Assembly: GCA_017745115.1 (NCBI GenBank)
Contig: JAGIAA010000003.1
Span: forward strand, 110,114 to 174,113
Reading direction: 5' to 3'
Source of the DNA: Sphingobium sp.
Lineage (GTDB): Bacteria; Pseudomonadota; Alphaproteobacteria; Sphingomonadales; Sphingomonadaceae
Length of the DNA: 64,000 bases
Shown here: positions 46,581 through 55,579 of the stretch, one piece after another
Layout of the letters: the number at the start of each line of letters is the position of its first letter
Numbering within the stretch: the first letter of the stretch is position 1
Position numbers and translations under genes: made by a program
The notes under the pieces: generated by a model
What the model was told of the DNA's origin: nothing
Database searches by the model: none
What the model saw: the letters and a program-made list of their open reading frames with translations, nothing else

Positions 46581-47786
46581 TCACTTTCCGAAGCCCCTCG
46601 GCGCGGCATCGACGACGCTGATGCTGCCGGCGTCAACCTGCTGGATTTCGAGCGCCCGTTCCGCCAGGCCACTGCCGCCGAAGCGAAAGGCGCCGTCGAT
46701 GCCGGCAAAGCCGTCCGGATCGGTGAGGCGTGCCATCGGGAAGTCGCTGCCTGGCTTCCAATCCTGCGAAATGCGGACGGTCAGCAGCACTGAATCATAG
46801 CCGAGCGATGCCAGCCGATAGGGCGTGGTGCCATAGCTGGTGCGATATTTGCTCGCGAGCGTGCGATAGAGTCCGTCCGAAACGCTGGCGAACCAGGCGC
46901 CGCGCAGCGCCGTGCTGGCCGAGATGCTGTTGTCTGTGTTCCACAGCTCGGTGCCGAGCAGCTTTGCATTGGCGCCCGACTCGCTGCTTCTTACCTGCGG
47001 CGCCACCTGCACCGCGATGCGGCCGATGTCGGCGATGAGCAGCGCGTCATAGCTCGATCGCGTCGAGAGCCGCTTCACCGCTGCGCTGACCGAGGCCGCC
47101 GATCGGTCGAATGTCTCCATGCCGACCGGTGTTCCGCCCGCCGATTTGACTGCCGCGAGGAAGGCGGCGCCGGCGCGCTCGCCATAGACGCCCTTGGGCA
47201 CCAACGCCGCGAAGTTCTTGGCGCCGCGGCCGCGTGCGTAGCTGACCACGCGATCGATCGACTGGCTCGGCGCATAGCCGAGCAGGAAGACCCCATTGCC
47301 GGCGACGCTGGCGTCGTTGGAATAGCTGACCACCGGTACCTTCGCGGCGCGCGCGATCGGTGCGACGGCTTTGACCTCGTCACCGGTGAGCGGTCCGAGG
47401 ATCAGCTTGTTGCCCTCTGTTATTGCCTGGCGTGCGGCAGCGGCAGCGTCCTTGCCGGTATCATATGTGGTGACGCGCAGCCGCTCGGTCTTGGTGTCGA
47501 GCAGCGCCATGGTCGTCGCATTGGCGATGGATTGGCCGACCGCCGCATTGGGGCCGGTCAACGGCACGAGCAGCGCAATGCGATGGCGCTCCGAGTCGGT
47601 CGGCAGCGCTGTATTCGGCGGCGGGGTGACCGGCTTGACCGGCGGCGGTGGGGGCGGCGCCTGTGTTTTCGGCACCATGGTCTGGCAGCCGGCGAGCAGG
47701 ATCGCGCCGAACAGCGCAAGCATCTGCCGCAACCGGCGTGTCGGCAACTCGAAGCTCACTTGCCCCGCAAGGCTTCTCTCTGCCAT
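46581..47786 (-). CDS. LpoA-like penicillin-binding protein activator (lipoprotein)
   Basis: A 401-aa lipoprotein. The lipobox ILLAGCQ (C34) anchors it to a membrane. A proline-rich linker follows (PPPPPPVKPVTPP), then a periplasmic-binding-protein fold (IALLVPLTGPNAAVGQSIAN, then KLILGPLTGDEVKAVAPIA) as in LpoA/YraM and branched-chain amino-acid receptors. The adjacent rsmI and yraN genes match the conserved lpoA-rsmI-yraN neighbourhood, supporting a role in peptidoglycan synthesis. ATG 47786 has GAGG 7 bp upstream. Its start region overlaps that of the divergent rsmI. Confidence 0.85.
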   Translation of the reverse strand: MAERSLAGQVSFELPTRRLRQMLALFGAILLAGCQTMVPKTQAPPPPPPVKPVTPPPNTALPTDSERHRIALLVPLTGPNAAVGQSIANATTMALLDTKTERLRVTTYDTGKDAAAAARQAITEGNKLILGPLTGDEVKAVAPIARAAKVPVVSYSNDASVAGNGVFLLGYAPSQSIDRVVSYARGRGAKNFAALVPKGVYGERAGAAFLAAVKSAGGTPVGMETFDRSAASVSAAVKRLSTRSSYDALLIADIGRIAVQVAPQVRSSESGANAKLLGTELWNTDNSISASTALRGAWFASVSDGLYRTLASKYRTSYGTTPYRLASLGYDSVLLTVRISQDWKPGSDFPMARLTDPDGFAGIDGAFRFGGSGLAERALEIQQVDAGSISVVDAAPRGFGK

Positions 47787-47796
47787 GGCACACCTC

Positions 47797-48648
47797 ATGT
47801 CCGCATCACTCGCGCCTGGTCTTTATATCGTTGCAGGCCCGATCGGCAACTTGTCCGATCTATCGCCGCGCGCGGCGCAAGTCCTGCGCGATGCCGATCT
47901 TGTGGCCGTGGAAGACACACGGGTGAGCGCGAAACTCCTCCGCCACGCCGGCTCTGAGGCGCCGATGTTGCCCTATCATGACCATAGTGACGAGAAGGTC
48001 CGCACACGGCTCATCGAACGCATGACGGGCGAAGCGGTTGCCTTGCTCTCCGACGCCGGCACACCGCTCATTTCCGATCCGGGTTACAAGCTGGTCCGCG
48101 ATGCGCAGGCTGCGGGGCGGTATGTCACCACCATCCCCGGCCCGTGTGCGGCCATCGCTGCGATCACATTGTCCGGGCTGCCGAGTGACCGCTTCCTGTT
48201 CATGGGGTTCCTGCCCGCGAAGGCCAAGGCACGGACCGACACGCTCGCCGAGGTCGTCGCGCTTCGCGCCAGCCTTGTCTTCTACGAGAGCGGCCCACGC
48301 TGTGCTGACTCGCTTGCCGCCATGGCCGATATGCTCGGCGATCGGCCCGCTGCCTTGTGCCGCGAGATCAGCAAGCTCCACGAGACGACGCTGACCGGCA
48401 CGCTATCCGAGCTCTCGATCATCTGCGCCCAGAAGGAGCCCAAGGGCGAGATCGTCATCGTCGTCGGTCCGCCCGGCGAGGCGCCGCCGGCAGGTGAGGA
48501 CGAAGTCGAGGCGGCGCTGGTCGAGGCCCTGACGCGTCTCAGTGCCTCGCAGGCTGCCAGCGCAGTGGCGCGCTCGCTCGGCGCTGATCGCAAGGCGCTT
48601 TATGCTCGCGCCATGGAATTGAAGGGCCAAGGGAAGGGCGGGGCTTGA
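47797..48648 (+). CDS. rsmI: 16S rRNA (cytidine(1402)-2'-O)-methyltransferase
   Basis: A 283-aa tetrapyrrole-methylase-fold enzyme that 2'-O-methylates C1402 of 16S rRNA. N-terminal GLYIVAGPIGNLSDLSPRA, VAVEDTR and the conserved ALLSDAGTPLISDPGYKLV are diagnostic. The start may be ATG 47797 or ATG 47785; the latter overlaps the divergent lipoprotein start codon in CCATGG. Its stop overlaps the TTG start of yraN (TTGA). Confidence 0.95.
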   Translation: MSASLAPGLYIVAGPIGNLSDLSPRAAQVLRDADLVAVEDTRVSAKLLRHAGSEAPMLPYHDHSDEKVRTRLIERMTGEAVALLSDAGTPLISDPGYKLVRDAQAAGRYVTTIPGPCAAIAAITLSGLPSDRFLFMGFLPAKAKARTDTLAEVVALRASLVFYESGPRCADSLAAMADMLGDRPAALCREISKLHETTLTGTLSELSIICAQKEPKGEIVIVVGPPGEAPPAGEDEVEAALVEALTRLSASQAASAVARSLGADRKALYARAMELKGQGKGGA

Positions 48649-49016
48649 AGCGTCCGGCAGCCCCGTCACGCCTTGCCGCCGAAAAGCGCGGGCGGCAGGG
48701 CGAGCGGCTCGCCGGCTGGTGGCTCCGTCTCAAGGGCTGGTCCATCGTTGCCCGACGGGTCCGCACGCCGGTAGGCGAAATCGACATGATTGCGCGGCGT
48801 GGATCGATGGTCGCGTTCGTCGAGGTGAAATCGCGCAAGACGGGGCAGGCGCTCGATGAATCGATCGACGAACGCCGCCTGGCCCGTGTCGCGGCCGCCG
48901 CGGAAAGCCTCGCCTTCCAATATCTGAAACCGGGCGACGATATGCGTATCGACGTCATCCTCCTTGCGCCGGGCCGCGCGCCTCGCCATCTGGAGAATGT
49001 CTGGCACGGGGGCTGA
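48645..49016 (+). CDS. yraN: YraN/UPF0102 family endonuclease-like protein
   Basis: A 123-aa protein with a restriction-endonuclease-like fold: GRQGERLAGWWL, the acidic GEIDMIARR, and FVEVKSRKTG supply the D..ExK active-site pattern. Cellular role unknown, possibly linked to Holliday junctions or DNA processing. TTG start at 48645 overlaps the rsmI stop, so translation is coupled. The gene order lpoA-rsmI-yraN is widely conserved. Confidence 0.9.
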   Translation: MKRPAAPSRLAAEKRGRQGERLAGWWLRLKGWSIVARRVRTPVGEIDMIARRGSMVAFVEVKSRKTGQALDESIDERRLARVAAAAESLAFQYLKPGDDMRIDVILLAPGRAPRHLENVWHGG

Positions 49017-49044
49017 CTCCCGGCGCAGGGAGGAAATGCTCAAC

Positions 49045-50007
49045 ATGCCGCTTAACGTCGCGCTCCAGATGGACCCGATGGAATCGCTCAATATTGCCGG
49101 CGATTCGACCTTTCACATCATGCTGGCGGGGGAGGCGCGCGGGCACAGACTCTATCATTACCGCACCAACGATCTGACCTGGCGTGACGGCCGGCTGAAG
49201 GCGAAAGCGCGCGAAGTCCGGATGCTCCAGCGCGTGGCCGGAGATCATTTCCAATATGGCGAGACCGTCACGGTCGATCTGGGCTCCGATATCGACGTCG
49301 TCTGGATGCGGCAGGATCCGCCGTTCGATCTCAACTACATCACCGCCACACACCTGCTCGAGCGCATCGAGGGCGAGACGCTGGTCGTCAACAATCCCGG
49401 CTCGGTGCGCAATGCGCCGGAGAAGCTGTTCGTGCTCGATTATGCGCGCTTCATGCCGCCCACGATGATCACGCGCAGCCTCGCCGAAACGCGCGACTTT
49501 CTCGCCGAGCATGGCGAGATCGTCGTGAAGCCGATCTATGGCAATGCCGGCTCGGCTGTGTTCCACATCGGCCCTGACGGCCGCAATCTCGCCGCGCTGG
49601 TCGAGTTGTTCGGCGAGATGTGGGTGGAGAGCTTCATGGTCCAGGCCTTCCTCAAGGACGTCTCGAAGGGCGACAAGCGCATCGTTCTCGTCGACGGCGA
49701 AGTGGCCGGCGCGATCAACCGCATTCCCGGTAAGGGCGAGATCCGCTCGAACCTCGCCGCCGGCGGTTCGGCCGCCAAGACCGAACTCACGCCGGAGGAG
49801 CAGGAGATCTGCGCTGCGCTCGGCCCCGAGCTCAAAGCGCGCGGGCTCTTGTTCGTGGGGATCGACGTGATCGGCGGCAAGTGGCTCACCGAGATCAACG
49901 TGACCTCGCCGACGGGAATCGTCGCGATCGATGCTTTCAACGGCACCGATACGGGCGGTCTGATCTGGGATGCGGTCGAGCGGAAGCTGGCCGCGCGCGC
50001 AGCCTAG
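49045..50007 (+). CDS. gshB: Glutathione synthetase
   Basis: A 320-aa ATP-grasp enzyme joining gamma-glutamylcysteine and glycine. N-terminal LNVALQMDPMESLNI is typical. FQYGETVTVDLGSDIDVVWM, NPGSVRNAPEKLF, VVKPIYGNAGSAVFHI and the C-terminal GIDVIGGKWLTEINVTSPTG are conserved. ATG 49045 is preferred to 49036 because GGAGG at 49029-49033 is well spaced for it. Fourth-from-last element of a rsmI-yraN-gshB run on the plus strand. Confidence 0.96.
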   Translation: MPLNVALQMDPMESLNIAGDSTFHIMLAGEARGHRLYHYRTNDLTWRDGRLKAKAREVRMLQRVAGDHFQYGETVTVDLGSDIDVVWMRQDPPFDLNYITATHLLERIEGETLVVNNPGSVRNAPEKLFVLDYARFMPPTMITRSLAETRDFLAEHGEIVVKPIYGNAGSAVFHIGPDGRNLAALVELFGEMWVESFMVQAFLKDVSKGDKRIVLVDGEVAGAINRIPGKGEIRSNLAAGGSAAKTELTPEEQEICAALGPELKARGLLFVGIDVIGGKWLTEINVTSPTGIVAIDAFNGTDTGGLIWDAVERKLAARAA

Positions 50008-50027
50008 CCTCTACGCGGGATTATCGT

Positions 50028-50324
50028 TCAATAGCCCAAGCCGGGCGTATTGACGCCTTGACCGACCTGGCCCGGAGCGAACCTCGCCTGGTTCCGGTTG
50101 AGGTCGTTTATGCTCTTGTTGGTTTTCTCGGCCATTTCGGCCCATTCCGCCTGGGTCATGCACACGCGGTTGACGCGAGTCAGGGAGCCAGTGACCTTCT
50201 CGCTTTTGCAAACCTTTTTGTTCGGATCAGGCTGAGCGTCGGTATCCTTGTCTTTGGCATGAGCGGCTGGCGTGACGGTCGCCATGGCCAGGATCATCGC
50301 TACCAGAAGCCGGTTCTTCGACAT
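50028..50324 (-). CDS. Small exported protein, sphingomonad family
   Basis: A 98-aa protein with a signal peptide (LLVAMILAMATVTPAAHA). The mature part has two cysteines in KKVCKSEKVTGSLTRVNRVC followed by MTQAEWAEMAEKT. This C..TGS..RVC.T..EW pattern recurs in small sphingomonad secreted proteins; the function is unknown. ATG 50324 is preceded by GGGAGGG. Convergent with gshB, 20 bp between stops. Confidence 0.75.
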   Translation of the reverse strand: MSKNRLLVAMILAMATVTPAAHAKDKDTDAQPDPNKKVCKSEKVTGSLTRVNRVCMTQAEWAEMAEKTNKSINDLNRNQARFAPGQVGQGVNTPGLGY

Positions 50325-50445
50325 GCTTCCCTCCCGTTGTCGCGCTCTGGACTCAGTTGCCGCCAAGTTCGAGCGCTCTTAACGGTTGAATAGCAGTCCC
50401 TTTTCACTGAATGCAAGGCGAACGGTACCGCTACCTTCCGCGAGT

Positions 50446-51348
50446 TCAGCCGCCCGACCGGGGATGCGCACTGCGGTAGACGTCGAGCAGGTGTGCCGCA
50501 TCGACCTGCGTATAGATCTGCGTCGAGGAAAGACTGGCATGGCCGAGCAGTTCCTGCAGGCTGCGCAGGTCCGCGCCGCGTCCGAGCAGATGCGTCGCGA
50601 AGCTGTGGCGCAGCGCATGCGGGGTGGTTCGTTCGTGCAAGCCCAACCTGCCGCGCGCGCCCTGGACGGCGCGCCGGATCAAGGCCGGGGAGAGCGCTCC
50701 CCCGCGAGCGCCGCGGAAGAGCGGCTCGCCTTTATCAGCCGGGTAGGGGCATTCAGCGAGATAGGCCTCGATCGCCTCTTTGACCTGCGGCAGCAGCGGG
50801 ACCATCCGCGTCTTGCCGCGCTTACCGATGACGCGAATGCGGTCGGTCAGAGGCAGGAGGTCGCCCGTCAGGCCCAGCGCCTCGCTGATCCGCAGCCCTG
50901 CGCCATAGAGCAGCAGCAGCACCGCCCAATCGCGCGCGCCGATCCAGCCGTTGCGCGCGCTTTCCGATATGTCCTGCGCCAGCGCGACGGCCTCGTCCGG
51001 ACTGATCGGCCGCGGCACCCCCGGCTTGACGCGCGGCCCCCTGATCGCCGGAACCGCGGCGTCTTCGCCGCCCGCGAACTTGAGGAACCCGCGCAGCGCC
51101 GAAAGCTCGCGTGAAGCCGATGCATTGCCGATCCCATCCGCGCGCCGGGCGGCGAGATAGGCGCGCAGATCTCCTGTCGTCAGCTTCGCCAGGCCGGCAC
51201 GATCCGGCGTACGTCCGTCCATCTCTTCCATCCAGTCGAGCAACCGCTCGGCCGTTGCTACATAAGCGCGGACGGTATGCGCCGAGGCGCGTTTCTCGAG
51301 CGCGAGATGGTCGCGCCAGCCTGCAATCAGGGCGCTAACGTCGGTCAA
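50446..51348 (-). CDS. xerC: Tyrosine recombinase XerC
   Basis: A 300-aa site-specific recombinase that resolves chromosome dimers at dif with XerD. The catalytic residues are visible: R in YGAGLRISEALGL, K in GKTRMVPLLP, HxxR in TPHALRHSFATHLL, H in LGHASLSSTQIYT and the following nucleophilic tyrosine. The N-terminal SAM-like domain starts LIAGWRDHLALEKRASAHTV. The start is TTG 51348, overlapping the Nudix stop (TTGA). The much longer open frame upstream runs through the Nudix gene out of frame and is rejected. Confidence 0.94.
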   Translation of the reverse strand: MTDVSALIAGWRDHLALEKRASAHTVRAYVATAERLLDWMEEMDGRTPDRAGLAKLTTGDLRAYLAARRADGIGNASASRELSALRGFLKFAGGEDAAVPAIRGPRVKPGVPRPISPDEAVALAQDISESARNGWIGARDWAVLLLLYGAGLRISEALGLTGDLLPLTDRIRVIGKRGKTRMVPLLPQVKEAIEAYLAECPYPADKGEPLFRGARGGALSPALIRRAVQGARGRLGLHERTTPHALRHSFATHLLGRGADLRSLQELLGHASLSSTQIYTQVDAAHLLDVYRSAHPRSGG

Positions 51349-51797
51349 TCCGCTCTCTCGCGAAGCACCCGGCGCCACAGCGGAATCAGGTCCTTGGGAA
51401 ACCAGATCTCGCCATGTGCCTGCAGCTCTTGCGGCGTCCACCAGCGATGCGACTGCATGACCTTCCGTTCGAGCGCTGTGTGTCCGCCGGTGTCGATGTC
51501 GCCATGCGGTACCCGGATCGCGAAATAACGTTCCTCCGCATCGACCTCGACGCCCTCGACCGTGGTGAAGCTGACATGCTTCACATCGATGCACGGGCCG
51601 GGATCGAGATCGTGGCCGGTTTCTTCGAAAAGCTCGCGGCGCGCCGCTTTCTCAAAGCTTTCCCCCGGATCGAGCGCGCCGCCGGGCGTGCACCAGAAGG
51701 GCGGGCGGTCGTCCGGCGTGAACCGGAAAAGCAGTAATCGCCCCTCGCCATCAGTCACCAGCAGCCGCGCCGCCGGGCGCTCGGGCCGCGCGCTCAT
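51345..51797 (-). CDS. Nudix hydrolase
   Basis: A 150-aa hydrolase with an intact Nudix box: GALDPGESFEKAARRELFEE followed by TGHDL. It should cleave a nucleoside diphosphate linked to another group; the substrate is unknown. It overlaps the upstream ankyrin gene by 4 bp (ATGA) and the downstream xerC by 4 bp, so the three form one operon. Confidence 0.93.
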   Translation of the reverse strand: MSARPERPAARLLVTDGEGRLLLFRFTPDDRPPFWCTPGGALDPGESFEKAARRELFEETGHDLDPGPCIDVKHVSFTTVEGVEVDAEERYFAIRVPHGDIDTGGHTALERKVMQSHRWWTPQELQAHGEIWFPKDLIPLWRRVLRERAD

Positions 51798-52255
51798 GAC
51801 TTGAAGTTGCCCTGATAACCGGCGGTGCGGTAAAGCGCCTGTATGGCAGGCCGCTCATCCGCCCAGCATGGCGGCGCTCGTCCGGCTTTGTTCACATGCG
51901 TCGCCGACGCGCCGGCCGCCAGCAGATCGGCGACGATCCCCGGTTCATATAGCCCTTGGCTGGCGTTGCGTGTTGCCGCCCATAGCGGACTGTTGCCGTG
52001 GCGGTCGACGGCGTTCGCGTCCGCGCCGGCGGCGATCAGCGCCTGCGCAACCTCGCGATGACCATATTCGCATGCCACATGCAGCACCGAAAAGCCCTTC
52101 GTGTCGGTGTTCTGGACGTCCTCGCCGTCCGCGATCGATCGAGCGACCCCGACCAGATCGCCCTCCATGGCCCGATACCAGATCGGTAGGCGGCCCATTC
52201 CATCGGCAATGGGATTGTCGTTGGGGGCGGCTGAAGATTTCCGGCGGAAAAACAC
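51794..52255 (-). CDS. Ankyrin-repeat protein
   Basis: A 153-aa cytosolic protein with three to four ankyrin repeats, for example KGFSVLHVACEYGHREVAQA and DRHGNSPLWAATRNA. Repeats of this type mediate protein binding. No signal peptide. It overlaps the Nudix gene by 4 bp and starts 3 bp after the BolA stop. Confidence 0.88.
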   Translation of the reverse strand: MFFRRKSSAAPNDNPIADGMGRLPIWYRAMEGDLVGVARSIADGEDVQNTDTKGFSVLHVACEYGHREVAQALIAAGADANAVDRHGNSPLWAATRNASQGLYEPGIVADLLAAGASATHVNKAGRAPPCWADERPAIQALYRTAGYQGNFKS

Positions 52256-52258
52256 TGC

Positions 52259-52540
52259 CTATTCCCCCGGGGCCGTGGCCTTGATCGCCAGCGCGTGCAC
52301 CTTCTCGACGAGCAGGTCGGCAAGGGCATGGTTCACCAGCCGTTGCCGCGCGACGCGATTCTGTCCGGCAAACGCCTGCGCCACGATCTCGACCGTGAAG
52401 TGGCTCTCGCCGGACCCGTCGTCGCCCATATGGCCGCGATGTTTGGCGCTGTCGTTGATGACAGCAAGGCTCTCGGGCCGCAGTGCAAGTGTCAGCCTTT
52501 GTTCGATTTCACGTCCTACCGGACCTAGCGAAGCATTCAT
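52259..52540 (-). CDS. BolA-family protein
   Basis: A 93-aa BolA protein. The conserved HRGHMGDDGSGESHFTVEIV and the signature FAGQNRVARQRLVNHAL are present. BolA proteins pair with monothiol glutaredoxins in iron-sulphur or stress signalling. ATG 52540 (MNASLGPVG) or the adjacent 52543 is the start. It is divergent from the J-domain gene with 53 bp between. Confidence 0.93.
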   Translation of the reverse strand: MNASLGPVGREIEQRLTLALRPESLAVINDSAKHRGHMGDDGSGESHFTVEIVAQAFAGQNRVARQRLVNHALADLLVEKVHALAIKATAPGE

Positions 52541-52593
52541 CATTGCCCATATATAGGGGCTTTGCGCTTCGGCGTCAGGAGGAACTGAGAGCT

Positions 52594-53214
52594 TTGGCAC
52601 GATCGGGCGCCAGCGACGGAGAACCGCGCCGTCATTCCCGTTTCCACGGCCGCGTGGAGGGGAAGCAGCATGCCTGTGCGCATCCCGGCTGCCCCAATCC
52701 GGGCGAGTTCCGTGCGCCGCCGGAGAGCATGCGCGGTGCCGAGGGGCCGCCCCAGTGGCGCTGGTTCTGTCTCGAGCACATTCGCGAGTTCAATCAGGGC
52801 TATAATTTCTTCCGCGGCATGACCCCGGAGGAGATCGACGAGGCACAGCGCCCCTATTCGGGTTGGGGCACCGAGACCCGTGCTTTCTCCACCAATGCCG
52901 CGAGCGGCACGCCGCCGCCACGCTGGGCCGATTTCGACGATCCCCTCGATGCCATCGGCGCGCGCTTCAAGGCGCGGATGGCCGAGCAGGCGGAGCGCCC
53001 TGATGGAAAGCCTCTGTCCGGCGCCGATCGTACGGCACTCAAGACGCTTGGCCTATCGCATGATGCCGACCGCAAGGCACTACGCTCGCGCTATACCGAG
53101 CTCGTCCGCCGCTTCCATCCCGATCATAATGGCGGCGACCGGGCGCACGAGAAAGCCTTGCAGGACGTGATCGCTGCCTATACGCACCTGCGCAAGGCGC
53201 CGGCCTTCGCCTAA
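52594..53214 (+). CDS. J-domain protein with N-terminal cysteine/histidine motif
   Basis: A 206-aa protein. The N-terminal region has CAHPGCPNPGEFRAP and RWFCLEHIREFNQGYNF, a probable zinc-binding arrangement. The C-terminal 60 residues are a J-domain with the HPD tripeptide in RRFHPDHNGGD, which would stimulate an Hsp70. TTG 52594 is preceded by AGGAGG 11 bp upstream; no ATG fits. The order J-domain, cobS, cobT is conserved in alphaproteobacteria, suggesting help in folding or assembly of CobST. Confidence 0.88.
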   Translation: MARSGASDGEPRRHSRFHGRVEGKQHACAHPGCPNPGEFRAPPESMRGAEGPPQWRWFCLEHIREFNQGYNFFRGMTPEEIDEAQRPYSGWGTETRAFSTNAASGTPPPRWADFDDPLDAIGARFKARMAEQAERPDGKPLSGADRTALKTLGLSHDADRKALRSRYTELVRRFHPDHNGGDRAHEKALQDVIAAYTHLRKAPAFA

Positions 53215-53328
53215 GGCGAGGCGGAACCTAAATCCGAACCGTTCGTGCTTGTCTGAGCACGTCCTTTTTCTTCAGGAGAAGCGCGCCCCTTCCGGCACTG
53301 CCCGAATGGACGAACAATAGGCCCGATC

Positions 53329-54333
53329 ATGACCGACATACCCAACGCACAGCCCGACATGCGCAGCGAAGTGCTGCTGGACGCACCCGACAGGAAGGTC
53401 AGTGCGCGCGAGCTTTTCGGCGTGGATACGGACATGGAAATTCCGGCCTTCTCGGAGGCCGACGAGCGCGTGCCCGACCTGGATCCCGCCTATGTGTTCG
53501 ATCCGGACACGACGCTCGCCATCCTCGCCGGCTTCGCGCACAATCGCCGCGTCATGGTGCAGGGCTATCACGGCACCGGTAAGTCGACCCATATCGAGCA
53601 GGTCGCGGCGCGCCTCAACTGGCCGTGCATCCGCATCAATCTCGATGCCCATATCAGCCGTATCGATCTGGTCGGCCGCGACGCCATCGTCCTCAAGGAC
53701 GGGCAGCAGGTCACCGAGTTCAAGGAAGGCCTGCTTCCGTGGGCGCTGCAGCGTCCGGTCGCTTTGGTATTCGACGAATATGATGCCGGCCGCCCGGACG
53801 TCATGTTCGTGATCCAGCGCGTGCTGGAAGCCGACGGCAAGATGACGCTGCTCGACCAGAACCGCGTGCTGCGGCCGAGTCCCTGGTTCCGCCTGTTCTC
53901 GACTGCCAATACGGTCGGCCTCGGCGATACGACCGGGCTCTATCATGGCACGCAGCAGATCAACCAGGGCCAGATGGACCGCTGGAATCTGGTCGTGACG
54001 CTCAACTATCTGCCTGCCGCCACGGAAGCCCAGATCGTCCTGGCCAAGTCCGGCGAATATGACCATGAAGGCGGCCGTGACGAGGTCAACAAGATGATCC
54101 GCGTCGCCGAACTGACGCGCCAAGGCTTCATTAACGGCGACATCTCGACCGTCATGAGCCCGCGGACCGTCATCAGTTGGGCGCAGAACGCGCTCATCTT
54201 CGGCGATGTCGGCTTCGCCTTCCGCCTCAGCTTCATCAACAAGTGCGATGAAGCAGAGCGGGCACTGGTCGCCGAATATTATCAGCGCGTGTTCGGCAAG
54301 GACCTGCCTGAAAGCGTCGTCGGCAAGGGCTGA
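53329..54333 (+). CDS. cobS: Cobaltochelatase-type AAA+ ATPase CobS
   Basis: A 334-aa MoxR-type AAA+ ATPase. Walker A is [14 protein letters not shown] and Walker [12 protein letters not shown]; the sensor region reads [16 protein letters not shown]. In cobalamin-making bacteria CobS with CobT drives cobalt insertion by CobN. No cobN or other cobalamin gene is in this window, and CobST pairs can act with other partners. It lies 4 bp upstream of the osmC-like gene. Confidence 0.93.
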   Translation: MTDIPNAQPDMRSEVLLDAPDRKVSARELFGVDTDMEIPAFSEADERVPDLDPAYVFDPDTTLAILAGFAHNRRVMVQGYHGTGKSTHIEQVAARLNWPCIRINLDAHISRIDLVGRDAIVLKDGQQVTEFKEGLLPWALQRPVALVFDEYDAGRPDVMFVIQRVLEADGKMTLLDQNRVLRPSPWFRLFSTANTVGLGDTTGLYHGTQQINQGQMDRWNLVVTLNYLPAATEAQIVLAKSGEYDHEGGRDEVNKMIRVAELTRQGFINGDISTVMSPRTVISWAQNALIFGDVGFAFRLSFINKCDEAERALVAEYYQRVFGKDLPESVVGKG

Positions 54334-54337
54334 TCGC

Positions 54338-54751
54338 ATGATCGTCGTCGAACGGATCACTACGGACGGCACCGTCCACCGGATTACCATCCGCTCGCAC
54401 GAGCTGATCGCCGACATGTCGCTGGCAGAAGGCGGCGCAGACATCGGGCCGACGCCGCACGATCTCTACGATGCGGCGCTCGGTGCTTGCAAGGCGATGA
54501 CCATGGTCTGGTACGCCAAGCGCAACGGCATTGCGCTTGAGAATGTCCAGGTCGGCGTGCAGCGCGATGCGAGCGAAGAGCGCGACGGCGTCTACAGGCT
54601 GACAACCCGAGTCTCAATCGATGGGGACATGAGCGAAGCCCAGCGCGCGAAACTCATCGAGGTTGCTGGCAAGTGCCCTGTTCACAAGCTGATGACGCAG
54701 GTCCGCACCGAGATCGAGACGATCGCCGTCGAGGCGTCCCCGGAATCGTGA
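54338..54751 (+). CDS. OsmC-family protein
   Basis: A 137-aa OsmC/Ohr-fold protein. Only the C-terminal cysteine of the peroxidase pair is clear (GKCPVHKLM), and the first lies in LGACKAMTMVWYAK, matching the CxxM.. and CPVHK pattern of the YhfA-like branch. It probably reduces organic hydroperoxides. It starts 4 bp after the cobS stop, so it is in the same transcript. Confidence 0.88.
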   Translation: MIVVERITTDGTVHRITIRSHELIADMSLAEGGADIGPTPHDLYDAALGACKAMTMVWYAKRNGIALENVQVGVQRDASEERDGVYRLTTRVSIDGDMSEAQRAKLIEVAGKCPVHKLMTQVRTEIETIAVEASPES

Positions 54752-54806
54752 AGGACGGCCTGCTTGCGCCGGCCGCCCTTCGAATTTTTTGCGGTGCAGG
54801 CCGCGA

Positions 54807-55292
54807 TCAGCCGAAGTTGATGACCACCGGGCGGTTGCGCATCGCATAGCCGATCACGCCGAAGCCGAAGATCATCATCGCCCAGGTGGCCGGTTCCGGC
54901 ACGGGAAGGATCGGCGCCTCGGCCTGGAGAGTGTAATTCTGCGGCGGCACGCTGCTGCTCTGGTTGCCGAAATAGCTGCCGACACCGGAGAAGGTGAAGC
55001 GATACCGGTCCCAGGGGCTGCTGCTGCTCTGGTTGCCGGTGCCGGCCCAGGCATTGACCGTCGCCATGTTGACGTTCTGCACGCCGCTGACGCCGGTGAA
55101 CAGCGTCTGGCAGCTGCCGTTCTGGCAGATGCTGAACTCCATGTTGTTCGCCGAGAAGGTCGAATTGTTGTTCAGCTGATCGATGATGCTGCTGATGGAC
55201 GAAAGCTGCACCGAGGCTTGCGCCGGGGTTACGCCGATCAGCGCGCCCGCCACGAGGGCAGGCACAAGCAGTCCTTTGCGAATCATCGCCAA
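54807..55292 (-). CDS. PEPxxWA-CTERM exported protein
   Basis: A 161-aa protein with a signal peptide (LLVPALVAGALIGVTPAQA) and a C-terminal sorting signal VPEPATWAMMIFGFGVIGYA followed by a basic tail. Such signals direct processing by an exosortase and export to the surface or exopolysaccharide. The middle is rich in Asn, Ser and Gln with one cysteine pair (ICQNGSCQ). It is transcribed against cobS/cobT. Upstream palindromes are listed separately. Confidence 0.87.
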   Translation of the reverse strand: MAMIRKGLLVPALVAGALIGVTPAQASVQLSSISSIIDQLNNNSTFSANNMEFSICQNGSCQTLFTGVSGVQNVNMATVNAWAGTGNQSSSSPWDRYRFTFSGVGSYFGNQSSSVPPQNYTLQAEAPILPVPEPATWAMMIFGFGVIGYAMRNRPVVINFG

Positions 55293-55327
55293 ACGTCCTC
55301 AATCTTTTGGCGATGGGAACGCACCGC

Positions 55328-55356
55328 CTACGTAGTCCCCAATTGCGAATTAGGGG
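55328..55356. promoter_or_regulatory. Palindromes upstream of the PEP-CTERM gene
   Basis: The perfect palindrome CTACGTAG (55328-55335) is followed at once by an inverted repeat CCCCAATT-GCG-AATTAGGGG (55337-55356). They lie 36-64 bp upstream of the start codon. CTACGTAG-type palindromes are common binding sites of NarL/LuxR-type regulators; this assignment is an inference. Confidence 0.45.
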
Positions 55357-55579
55357 CAGGCGCAGCGTAATGGAACGGCCTTAACCACTAATTACCGCTG
55401 GGAAATTCGCCTGTCTCTTTCGGGGACACGCTGCATCGCAGACGTTAACGGCGCCATAGCCATGCGGCCCGCAGCCGCTCGGACGGAGCCGGAATCATGC
55501 CTTGTGGGCGTGGATGGCCGGATGCCGCAGGCCTCAGGCGCTTGACAGGTCCGGTCTGCTGGCCCAGCCCATTTTCGTC

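Noticed and set aside
50446..51594. Longer xerC start giving 382 residues
   Set aside because: The extra N-terminal part is the Nudix gene read out of frame; the TTG at 51348 gives the normal 300-residue XerC.
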